A DNA stretch of 5,671 nt from NCBI GenBank assembly GCA_955652075.1, contig CATPAS010000326.1, positions 1 through 5,671 on the forward strand. The letters run 5' to 3'. A program made the translations under genes and the position numbers. Shown one piece after another: positions 1 to 5,535 of this stretch (position 1 is the stretch's first letter; each line of letters begins with the position of its first letter). The stretch is from an uncultured Gaiellaceae bacterium (GTDB lineage Bacteria; Actinomycetota; Thermoleophilia; Gaiellales; Gaiellaceae). The notes under the pieces were generated by a model that had not been told where the DNA came from, searched no databases, and was given only the letters and a program-made list of their open reading frames with translations.

Positions 1-1968
1 AAGCTTCCCGCGCCGGCCATTGCTTCCGATCAAGCGTAAGAAAAGGAGCAGGCTCTGCTCCACAGGTACCTCACGGCCGCGCTCGTCGACCAGATAGAGG
101 CGCTCGGCCGCCCGGTCGAGGATCACCCCCAGATCGGCGCCGACGGCGGGCACGAGCTGTTTCACCTGCCCGATCGCCTCACGCAGCAAGGCTGAGCCCG
201 GATCGGACCGGTCCGTGGTGAAGCCGTGCGCGGAGACCGCTTCCACCCCGAGCGGCCCGAGCAGCAGGGGCAGCACGTACGACGCCGCCGAGAAGCCGTA
301 GTCGACGACGATGCGGAAGCCGCGCTCGCGGATCGCTTCCACGTCGAGGCCGTCCAGCAGATCCTGCGCGTAGGACTCGCTGACGCGTGCGGGGTAGCTG
401 ATCGAGCCGATGTCGCTGAAGCTGGCACGGCGCAGCTCGCCGCGCATGAAGTTCTTCTCGATCTCCTTCTGCATGGCCGATGAGAGCTGGATGCCGGGCT
501 GCTCGAAGAACTTGATCTGGACCACCTCGGGGTCGGACTGACCCGTGCCTACGTGGAAGCCCGCCTCGTAACCTTCGCTCTTGAGGAGATGGCGCGCGAC
601 CGCCGCCGGCAGGACGCGCAGGTCGGCGACGTCCAACCCGGAGGATGTGAGGCCCGTGATCATCGCCCGTTTGATCATTCGGCACGCGGGCGCGGACTCG
701 CGGCTGGCGGCGACGCGCGCCCCGCGCTTGAGCGCCGTTCCCAGAGCGGCGGCGATGCGTACCGCAACCTCAGCCGTGAGGTCGACGTTGACAAGTCCCG
801 CGACACCGTCCCTCCCGAAGAGCCGTGTCGACGCACGCGACTCCCAGATCACGCTCTCGTGGATCAGCGACCCCGACTCCACGTCCTTGTACGGGTAGAT
901 GCGTACGCCCGGCATGATCACGGTCTCCGAGCCGATCGTCACCTCATCCCCGATCGCTACGCCTTCGTGGATGCGGACATGTGAGCGGATGTCGCACGAC
1001 CGGCCGAGGATGGCGCCCTCGATCAACGAGTTGCGGCCGATATGCGTCGACGCGTCGATGACCGACCGCGTCACGCGCGTGCGCTCCCGCAGTGTGACGC
1101 TGTTGGAGAGCACCGAGTGCGGCCCGAGGGTGGCACCGGGAGCGATGCGGCAGTAGTTGCCGACGTACGCCGGCCCCTCGATCTGCTCGAGATCGGCGAC
1201 CTCGACGCCCTCACCGAGCCAGACGTTGCCGCGGATGCGAATTCCGGGGATGTTCAGGCGCACCTTCTCCTCGAGGGCGTCGAAGTTTGCCTGCCGAAAC
1301 TGGTCGAGATTCCCGATGTCCTGCCAGTAGCCGTCCAGCACGTAGCCGTAGATCGGGCGCCCCATCTCCAGCAGGTAGGGAAAGAGCTCTTTCGAGAAGT
1401 CGTACGGACGATCGGCCGGCACGTGCTTCAGCACTTCGGGCTCCATCACGTAGATCCCCGTGTTGATCGTGTCGGAGAAGACCTGGCCCCAGGACGGCTT
1501 CTCGAGGAAGCGTTCGACCCGCCCCTCCTCGTCCGTGACCACGATTCCGAATTCGAGCGGGTTGTCGACGGATTTCAGCCCGATCGTCACGGCTGCGCCC
1601 TTTTCCTTGTGGAAGGCGACGAGCGCGCTGAGGTCCACGTCGCAAAGCGCGTCCCCCGAGATGACGAGGAAGGTCTCGTCGAGCTGCTTCGCGGTCAGGC
1701 GAACCGAGCCGGCCGTGCCGAGCGGCGACTCCTCCACCGAGTAACCGACCCGTATTCCCAGCGTTTCCCCTTCGCCGAAGTAGCTGCGAATCGCCTGGGG
1801 CAGGAAGGCGACCGTGACGATCACCTCGTTCATCCCGTGTTCGCGCAACAACTCGAGGATGTGCTCCATGCACGGCTTGCCGACGACGGGCACCATCGGT
1901 TTCGGCTGGTTCGACGTGAGCGGACGCAGGCGGTTGCCCTCTCCGCCCGCCATCACCACGGCTTTCAT
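1..1968 (-). CDS. Mannose-1-phosphate guanylyltransferase-like fusion protein (nucleotidyltransferase + beta-helix + degenerate phosphohexomutase), 3' end cut off
   Basis: The visible 656 residues begin at ATG 1968 and run in frame to base 1, so the C-terminus lies outside the window. Residues 1-235 are a sugar-phosphate nucleotidyltransferase: GGEGNRLRPLT at 8-18, K23-P24, PLGTAGS 82-88, SGDAL with D106 as likely metal ligand, FLEKP 154-158, NTG 169-171 and GYWQDIGN 213-220. Residues about 240-375 form hexapeptide-like turns of a left-handed beta-helix. From about 380 the sequence follows the phosphohexomutase fold, but the phosphoserine loop reads GTGQSDPE (474-481) instead of TASHNP, and the metal loop reads DRAAER (618-623) instead of DGDADR. 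By family the enzyme makes a nucleotide sugar, probably GDP-mannose, from sugar-1-phosphate plus NTP in the cytoplasm; mutase activity looks lost. The start has a strong purine-rich Shine-Dalgarno (GGAAGGAAG) and overlaps the upstream gene by ATGA, implying translational coupling. Sugar and nucleotide specificity cannot be read with certainty. Confidence 0.9.
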   Translation of the reverse strand, partial: MKAVVMAGGEGNRLRPLTSNQPKPMVPVVGKPCMEHILELLREHGMNEVIVTVAFLPQAIRSYFGEGETLGIRVGYSVEESPLGTAGSVRLTAKQLDETFLVISGDALCDVDLSALVAFHKEKGAAVTIGLKSVDNPLEFGIVVTDEEGRVERFLEKPSWGQVFSDTINTGIYVMEPEVLKHVPADRPYDFSKELFPYLLEMGRPIYGYVLDGYWQDIGNLDQFRQANFDALEEKVRLNIPGIRIRGNVWLGEGVEVADLEQIEGPAYVGNYCRIAPGATLGPHSVLSNSVTLRERTRVTRSVIDASTHIGRNSLIEGAILGRSCDIRSHVRIHEGVAIGDEVTIGSETVIMPGVRIYPYKDVESGSLIHESVIWESRASTRLFGRDGVAGLVNVDLTAEVAVRIAAALGTALKRGARVAASRESAPACRMIKRAMITGLTSSGLDVADLRVLPAAVARHLLKSEGYEAGFHVGTGQSDPEVVQIKFFEQPGIQLSSAMQKEIEKNFMRGELRRASFSDIGSISYPARVSESYAQDLLDGLDVEAIRERGFRIVVDYGFSAASYVLPLLLGPLGVEAVSAHGFTTDRSDPGSALLREAIGQVKQLVPAVGADLGVILDRAAERLYLVDERGREVPVEQSLLLFLRLIGSNGRRGKL

Positions 1969-2516
1969 CGTCTTCCTTCCTTCCAGGCCCCGGCCGCGTA
2001 CACCACGCCAGCAATCACCGCGAGGATGAGACCCGTCCAGAAGATCCAGTACGGCCATTCGGTCGAGCGGTGCGTGACGATCAGGCAACCGATCCCGAGG
2101 TACAGCAGCCACGTCGCCGCCTTGCCCAGGAAGTTCACGTTGAGCTCGTAGCCCGGCGGCGCGATCGCCTTGTAGCCCCCCAGCAGGAGGAGGTCACGTC
2201 CGAGGATCACGACCAGGCCCGGCCAGGGCATGTGGTCGCGAACGAACAGCAGGATCACAGCGGCGTCGATCATCAGCCGATCGGCGAGAGGGTCGAAGAC
2301 GCGGCCGAAGTCCGATTCCACCTGCCAACGCCGCGCCAGGAAGCCGTCGATCTGGTCGGTGACGCCGGCAATCCCGAAGACGATGCCGGCCGGCCAGCTG
2401 TGGCCGCCGTCCGCGGCGAGCATCAGCGCGACGAAGACCGGGATCAGTGCCAGCCGCGCGATCGTGAGCGCATTCGGAAGCTGCTGCAAGGTCGCCGGAA
2501 CGGCGCGGGTCGCCAT
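1965..2516 (-). CDS. CDP-alcohol phosphatidyltransferase (PgsA / actinobacterial cardiolipin synthase type)
   Basis: A 183-residue integral membrane enzyme that would transfer a phosphatidyl group from CDP-diacylglycerol to an alcohol, such as glycerol-3-phosphate or phosphatidylglycerol, in the cytoplasmic membrane. The complete family signature D-x2-DG-x2-AR-x8-G-x3-D-x3-D is present: D54, D57-G58, A61-R62, G71, D75, D79. It begins with QLPNALTIARL (12-22), typical of PgsA-like proteins. Hydrophobic segments lie near 17-34, 42-53, 83-92, 99-113, 131-147 and 157-177. GRD at 106-108 and LGKAAT at 130-135 recall the actinobacterial cardiolipin-synthase/PgsA2 branch more than PI synthase. Length is normal for the family. 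I chose ATG 2516 because the signature N-terminus starts there; the open frame continues upstream to 2756 but that stretch is antisense to the divergent gene. No Shine-Dalgarno precedes this ATG, so a leaderless transcript is possible. It is the first gene of an operon with the nucleotidyltransferase. Exact alcohol acceptor unknown. Confidence 0.9.
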   Translation of the reverse strand: MATRAVPATLQQLPNALTIARLALIPVFVALMLAADGGHSWPAGIVFGIAGVTDQIDGFLARRWQVESDFGRVFDPLADRLMIDAAVILLFVRDHMPWPGLVVILGRDLLLLGGYKAIAPPGYELNVNFLGKAATWLLYLGIGCLIVTHRSTEWPYWIFWTGLILAVIAGVVYAAGAWKEGRR

Positions 2517-2522
2517 GAGTGT

Positions 2523-2530
2523 GGAAAGGA
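2523..2530 (+). promoter_or_regulatory. Ribosome binding site (GGAAAGGA) that fixes the GTG start of the hutF-like gene
   Basis: A purine-rich Shine-Dalgarno stands 7 bases before GTG 2538, the codon directly ahead of the first conserved HutF residues (LPGFVDAHSH). It supports GTG 2538 rather than any start further upstream in the long open frame that reaches back to 2070. Confidence 0.6.
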
Positions 2531-2532
2531 TA
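2527..2532 (-). promoter_or_regulatory. Candidate -10 element (TATCCT) for the CDP-alcohol phosphatidyltransferase operon
   Basis: Read on the minus strand, TATCCT fits TANNNT and ends 10 bases before the ATG. Transcription would then begin about 0-4 bases before the start codon, agreeing with the lack of a ribosome binding site there. No good -35 hexamer is seen at 17 bp spacing. The element overlaps the Shine-Dalgarno of the divergent gene. Prediction only. Confidence 0.3.
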
Positions 2533-2537
2533 CGCCC

Positions 2538-3545
2538 GTGGCCGAGACCCTCCGTCTGCCTGGCTTCGTGGATGCACACAGCCACGGGTTCCAACGCGCC
2601 CTTCGGGGCCGCTCGGGCGGCGCGGACTTCTGGACCTGGCGTGAGCTGATGCTCGCCGAGGCCGAGCGCCAGACACCCGAGCTGGTACGCCGAGAGTACG
2701 TGCGCGTTTACCGCGAACTGCGCGCCGCGGGCTACACCGCGGTCGGCGAGTTCCACTACCTCGGCTTCGACGAAGCACTCGCCGCAGTCGACGCCGCAGA
2801 AGAGGCGGGGATCCGCATCGTCGTCCTGCTCGCCGCGTACGGACGCGGAGGTCTACCGCGTTTCCGCCAGAACTCGGTGGCGGAGTACCTCCGGCAGGTG
2901 GAGGAGCTGCGCGACCGCGGGATTAGCGTCGCAGTCGCACCCCACTCCGTCCGTGCGTGTCCCGCGGACTGGCTCGCCGAGATCGGCCGCTACGCGGCTG
3001 AGGAGCAGCTGCCGCTGCACGTGCACGCAGACGAACAGCCGCGCGAGATCGAAGAGTGCCTCGCCGAGCACGGCATCCGGCCGATCGAGCTACTCGATCG
3101 CACCGGCTGCCTCAGCGAGCACACGACGGTGGTGCATGCGACGCACTCCGACGGCGCCGAGCTCGATCTGATTGCCCGTGCCGGTGCGCGTGTCTGCGCA
3201 TGCCTGACGACGGAGGCGAACCTCGGCGACGGTTTCCTGCCGGTCGAGCGCGTGCGCACCCGCGGGATCGGGATCTGCATCGGCTCGGACTCCAACGTCC
3301 GCATCGATCCGCTTGAGGAGCTGCGCGAGCTGGAGGGGATCGCGCGGCGCCAGACCGGGCGTCGCAACGTCATCCCCACCGGGACACTGCTCTCGTTCGG
3401 CGCCGACGAGGGCGCCGGCTCGCTCGGCCTGGAGGAGTGGGATGACATACACGTCGACCTCGGCCACCCCGCCCTGCGGGGAGTCGAGGACGTCTTCGAC
3501 GCACTCGTCGCCGGGTGCGATGCGAACGTCTTTCTAGAACTGTGA
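2538..3545 (+). CDS. hutF: Formimidoylglutamate deiminase-like amidohydrolase (HutF-like, short form)
   Basis: A 335-residue cytoplasmic metal-dependent hydrolase of the amidohydrolase superfamily. HutF converts N-formimidoyl-L-glutamate to N-formyl-L-glutamate and ammonia in histidine degradation. HutF-type motifs occur in order: LPGFVDAHSHGFQRA (7-21, with the H14-S-H16 metal pair), FWTWRELM (31-38), GYTAVGEFHYL (65-75), VAPHSVRA (133-140), HVHADEQ (161-167, with HxxE H163/E166), VHATHSD (199-205), TTEANLGDG (224-232), IGSDSN (248-253, D251 the likely last metal ligand) and EELRELEG (260-267). The C-terminal SLGLEEWDDIHVDL and LVAGCDANVF also fit amidohydrolase deaminases. Usual HutF proteins are about 450 residues; here the protein starts and ends at the barrel, so the N- and C-terminal beta-sandwich strands seem absent. 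It lies divergent from the lipid gene (21 bp gap) and overlaps the convergent GH99-like gene by 12 bp. No other hut gene is visible. A related deaminase with another substrate is the main alternative. Confidence 0.82.
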   Translation: MAETLRLPGFVDAHSHGFQRALRGRSGGADFWTWRELMLAEAERQTPELVRREYVRVYRELRAAGYTAVGEFHYLGFDEALAAVDAAEEAGIRIVVLLAAYGRGGLPRFRQNSVAEYLRQVEELRDRGISVAVAPHSVRACPADWLAEIGRYAAEEQLPLHVHADEQPREIEECLAEHGIRPIELLDRTGCLSEHTTVVHATHSDGAELDLIARAGARVCACLTTEANLGDGFLPVERVRTRGIGICIGSDSNVRIDPLEELRELEGIARRQTGRRNVIPTGTLLSFGADEGAGSLGLEEWDDIHVDLGHPALRGVEDVFDALVAGCDANVFLEL

Positions 3546-4484
3546 CGTCCAGTAGGCGGTGCGCGTGATGTATGCGCGCTGTGCCGCACGCCCGTGCAGG
3601 CCGTAGGCGCCGTCGTAGCTCTCGTACCTGCCGCCGTGTCCCGCAGGCTCGATCTGCGTCCCCTCCCCCCACTCGTTGTACGACGTGATCGTGACCAGGT
3701 CCGCGCCGGCATTGAGCGCGGCGCGCCACATCGTGTCGTAGGTCGCTCCGAGAAGTCTGTCCTTGACGCGGATGTCGCCGGTTGCCGCCGACGCGTCGTA
3801 CCCGGGACCAACAGACGGCGCGCACAGGATCCCCAGAGTTCGCGCCTGCTTACACAACCGGTCGAACTTCGCCGCGTCGTAAACGACGATGTCGTAGGTG
3901 TAGAAGCCGGCGAACCCCGCGCGCGCCGCAAACCCCACGAGGTTCGTCTGCCCGAAGAGCCGGAGGCCCATGGGCTGCCGTGTGACGCGGCTCCAGTCCT
4001 CCGCGGTGAAGTCCTTGGTGCGGTAGACGTAGATGTCGCGGATGCCGAGGCTGCGAAGGTAGACAAGGTCGGCCGCGATCGAGTCGATCGTTCGCCCCTC
4101 GTACGGCTCGAGCTGCACGGCGACCTCGAGGCCGCGTCGCTTCGCGGCACGCATGACGGCCGGGAGCCGCCGGTCCTCAGCCGACCCACGCCCCCACCAT
4201 GAACTGACGACCTCGTCGACGCCCGAGTCCGCGATGTCCTTCATCTGTGCTCGAAGGATCAGTGGATCGCCGCTCGAGTAGACGCCCCGGAGCGGGAAGA
4301 ACGCCGAGGCGATGTCAAAAGGCGGGGTGTGCCCGCCCTGGGCCCAGTGGACGTACTGGCCGTCGTGGCGGGCGTTGGAGTACCAGGGATAGAAGAAGAT
4401 CGCGCTCCGAGCCGGAGCCTGGGCGGCAGCGGCGGATGCGGGCATGGCAAGGAGAAGGACCAGGGCCAGGAGGGGGCGCCGCAT
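3534..4484 (-). CDS. Exported GH99-like glycoside hydrolase (endo-alpha-mannosidase-like)
   Basis: A 316-residue protein with a Sec-type signal peptide: MRRP, a hydrophobic core at 5-14 and an Ala-rich cleavage region near 16-23. It should act outside the membrane or in the envelope. The mature part matches the GH99 / endo-mannosidase-like barrel: FFYPWYSN (30-37), HW (46-47), PPFDIASAFFP (54-64), VYSSGDP (68-74), VVSSWWG (92-98), QLEPYEGR (124-131) and YNEWGEGTQIEP, with E271 and E274 at the positions of the two catalytic glutamates of GH99. GH99 enzymes cleave inside alpha-mannosyl chains; the substrate here is unknown. ATG 4484 is the only reasonable start: an in-frame TGA lies just upstream and the next Met is inside the signal peptide. 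A GAGGA touches the ATG and AGAAG lies 9 bases upstream, so ribosome binding is unusual. It diverges from the pilin gene across 78 bp. A non-catalytic or different-specificity GH99-like protein is possible. Confidence 0.82.
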   Translation of the reverse strand: MRRPLLALVLLLAMPASAAAAQAPARSAIFFYPWYSNARHDGQYVHWAQGGHTPPFDIASAFFPLRGVYSSGDPLILRAQMKDIADSGVDEVVSSWWGRGSAEDRRLPAVMRAAKRRGLEVAVQLEPYEGRTIDSIAADLVYLRSLGIRDIYVYRTKDFTAEDWSRVTRQPMGLRLFGQTNLVGFAARAGFAGFYTYDIVVYDAAKFDRLCKQARTLGILCAPSVGPGYDASAATGDIRVKDRLLGATYDTMWRAALNAGADLVTITSYNEWGEGTQIEPAGHGGRYESYDGAYGLHGRAAQRAYITRTAYWTSQF

Positions 4485-4562
4485 TCCTCATAGCTTCTCA
4501 TTCCAGGCGGATCCCCAAGACGAGGCATACGGAAAGAACGGGGCCGCGCCGATGCCCCGGAC

Positions 4563-4739
4563 ATGGCTTCCTCTGGCTGGTTCGACCGCATTCGTGCCTG
4601 CTGGCGACGCGAGAGCGCTCAGACGATGGCCGAGTACGCAGTAGTGCTAGGCGTCATCGTCCCGGCAATCATCATCGCCTACGGCCTGTTTTCGAACGAC
4701 ATCGCTCGCCTCATCGACAGCGTCCGCTCCCTCCTCTAG
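4563..4739 (+). CDS. Flp/Fap-type pilin precursor
   Basis: A small 58-residue gene. The translation has a short basic N-terminus (WFDRIRACWRRESAQ, 6-20) followed by TMAEYAVVLGVIVPAIIIAYGLF (21-43), the conserved Glu-Tyr plus single hydrophobic helix of Flp pilins, then a short polar tail. Such proteins are cut by a TadV/prepilin peptidase and assembled by the Tad machinery into thin adhesive pili. If E24 is mature residue +5, cleavage falls between A19 and Q20, with Ala where Gly is usual. The start is clear: an in-frame TAG lies upstream at 4491-4493, no other ATG or GTG occurs between, and M22 would remove the leader. The Shine-Dalgarno is weak. No other tad/flp gene is in the window, so the partners must be elsewhere. 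Length is normal for Flp pilins (about 50-70 residues). Confidence 0.75.
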   Translation: MASSGWFDRIRACWRRESAQTMAEYAVVLGVIVPAIIIAYGLFSNDIARLIDSVRSLL

Positions 4740-4788
4740 AGACGCCTCTCCGCAATCGCGGGTTGGGCGGGGACTAGGGCGGATTGGC

Positions 4789-4811
4789 CACGGTCCGAAC
4801 CGCAGACCGTG
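4789..4811. other. Small inverted repeat between two convergent genes
   Basis: CACGGTC (4789-4795) and GACCGTG (4805-4811) form a perfect 7-bp stem around a 9-base loop. It lies in the 75-bp gap between the 3' ends of the pilin gene and the alkyltransferase-like gene, where a two-way terminator would be expected. There is no T-run on either side, so it is not a classical intrinsic terminator; the remainder of the gap shows nothing else. Confidence 0.25.
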
Positions 4812-4814
4812 CCG

Positions 4815-5147
4815 CTACATCTCCGTCGGCAGTCGGGCGTGACGGAGGTCGACGCGGTCGCCGCGCATCGGGATCCCCTCTTCAAGCAGGAGCTCGCGCT
4901 GTTTCCTTCCCTTCGGGATCGTGCCGTCCGCACGGACGACCCGATGCCATGGGAGGTCGTCGTGAGTCGTCGCCAGTACTCGCCCGACGAGGCGAGGCGC
5001 GCGGGGGTCGATGTCGCCATAGGTGCGGACAAACCCAGCCGGGATCGCTCGCACCCGGCTGACGATCTGCGCCGTGCGCGGCTCGAGACTGTCCGCGTCC
5101 GGCTGACCGGGGCCGCGAGAACGCACCCGGTGATGACTCGTGCTCAT
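4815..5147 (-). CDS. Alkyltransferase-like protein (ATL; MGMT-related, Trp in place of active Cys)
   Basis: A 110-residue protein matching the DNA-binding domain of O6-alkylguanine-DNA alkyltransferases. IPAGFVRTYGDI (35-46) carries the helix-turn-helix region with Y43, the base-flipping Tyr. RLVG (52-55) has R52 at the arginine-finger position. The active-site motif is PWHRVV (66-71), so W67 replaces the methyl-accepting Cys of PCHRVV. GTIPKGRKQRELLLEEGI (75-92) is the usual C-terminal part. By family, ATL proteins cannot remove the alkyl group themselves; they bind O6-alkylguanine, flip it out and flag it for nucleotide excision repair. The length fits stand-alone ATLs. Residues 1-20 are polar and unconserved, so a later start is possible (for example GTG at V8). 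No clear Shine-Dalgarno precedes ATG 5147. A TAAGTA sequence ending 9 bases before it might be a -10 of a leaderless transcript. The gene is convergent with the pilin and divergent from the next gene. Confidence 0.87.
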   Translation of the reverse strand: MSTSHHRVRSRGPGQPDADSLEPRTAQIVSRVRAIPAGFVRTYGDIDPRAPRLVGRVLATTHDDLPWHRVVRADGTIPKGRKQRELLLEEGIPMRGDRVDLRHARLPTEM

Positions 5148-5229
5148 CGTGAGGCGTACTTAACCAGAGAGGCTGCTCGCGGATCGGGTTCAGGGCGGTA
5201 GGCTCTACTCAATCGACAGGGAGGCTCAG

Positions 5230-5514
5230 ATGGCGCTCGCACGGGTTGTTTCTTTCGACGGGGTCAGCAAGGACCGGATGAAGGAGATGGAACGCGAGAT
5301 GAGCGAAGGTGACCCGCCAGAGGGATTCCCGCCGGCTGAGATTGTCGTGCTCCACGACCCTAAGGCCGAGACTTCGCTCGCGATCGTCATCTTCGAGACG
5401 GAGGACGACTACAAGCGCGGCGATGAGATTCTGAGCGCGATGCCTACCGGCGACACTCCGGGAAAGCGGACGTCGGTGAACAAGTACGACGTCGCTATGC
5501 GTATGAAGTCCTGA
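5230..5514 (+). CDS. Conserved-looking small protein of unknown function
   Basis: 94 residues, soluble, no signal peptide or membrane segment. I do not recognise a named family. The pattern suggests strand (ALARVVSF, 2-9), charged helix (about 13-26), strand (AEIVVLHD), strand (SLAIVIFE), helix (DDYKRGDEILSAM) and a last strand (VNKYDVAMRM). This beta-alpha-beta-beta-alpha-beta order is what a ferredoxin-like or dimeric alpha-beta-barrel protein would show, but the fold is inferred from pattern only. The gene looks real: AGGGAGG at 5218-5224 stands 5 bases before ATG 5230, the reading frame is uniform and residues are balanced rather than Arg/Ala-rich like antisense frames. TAGGCT (5199-5204) could be a -10, without a clear -35. 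It is divergent from the alkyltransferase-like gene across 82 bp and its stop lies 21 bp from the tRNA-like element on the other strand. Confidence 0.75.
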   Translation: MALARVVSFDGVSKDRMKEMEREMSEGDPPEGFPPAEIVVLHDPKAETSLAIVIFETEDDYKRGDEILSAMPTGDTPGKRTSVNKYDVAMRMKS

Positions 5515-5535
5515 CGACCGAGGTACTTCCGTGAG

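Noticed and set aside
1..6. HindIII site (AAGCTT) at the exact window start, suggesting a clone junction
   Set aside because: The reading frame runs through it normally and a six-base match can be chance; no vector sequence is visible.
1971..1984. CTTCC/TTCC short tandem repeat
   Set aside because: On the minus strand it is the purine-rich ribosome binding region (GGAAGGAAGG) of the nucleotidyltransferase and encodes the end of the upstream gene; no need for a separate repeat element.
1042..2151. Long plus-strand open frame (369 codons) opposite the nucleotidyltransferase
   Set aside because: It mirrors the high-GC codon pattern of the minus-strand gene and has no domain-like features; the minus-strand protein has clear catalytic motifs.
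2070..2537. N-terminal extension of the hutF-like reading frame by 156 codons
   Set aside because: It is antisense to the conserved CDP-alcohol phosphatidyltransferase, is Arg/Gln/Asp-rich, and does not resemble the HutF beta-sandwich. A good ribosome binding site supports GTG 2538 instead.
2990..4189. Long minus-strand open frame (399 codons)
   Set aside because: It spans antisense of the hutF-like gene and out-of-frame GH99-like coding sequence, and is a Ser/Arg/Thr-rich low-complexity product.
4247..4777. Plus-strand frame covering the GH99-like 5' end and the pilin
   Set aside because: Arg/Gly/Pro-rich product in a different frame from the pilin, which has a recognisable Flp core; judged a shadow.
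4789..4811. Classical intrinsic terminator
   Set aside because: The 7-bp stem has no following T-run on either strand; listed only as an inverted repeat.
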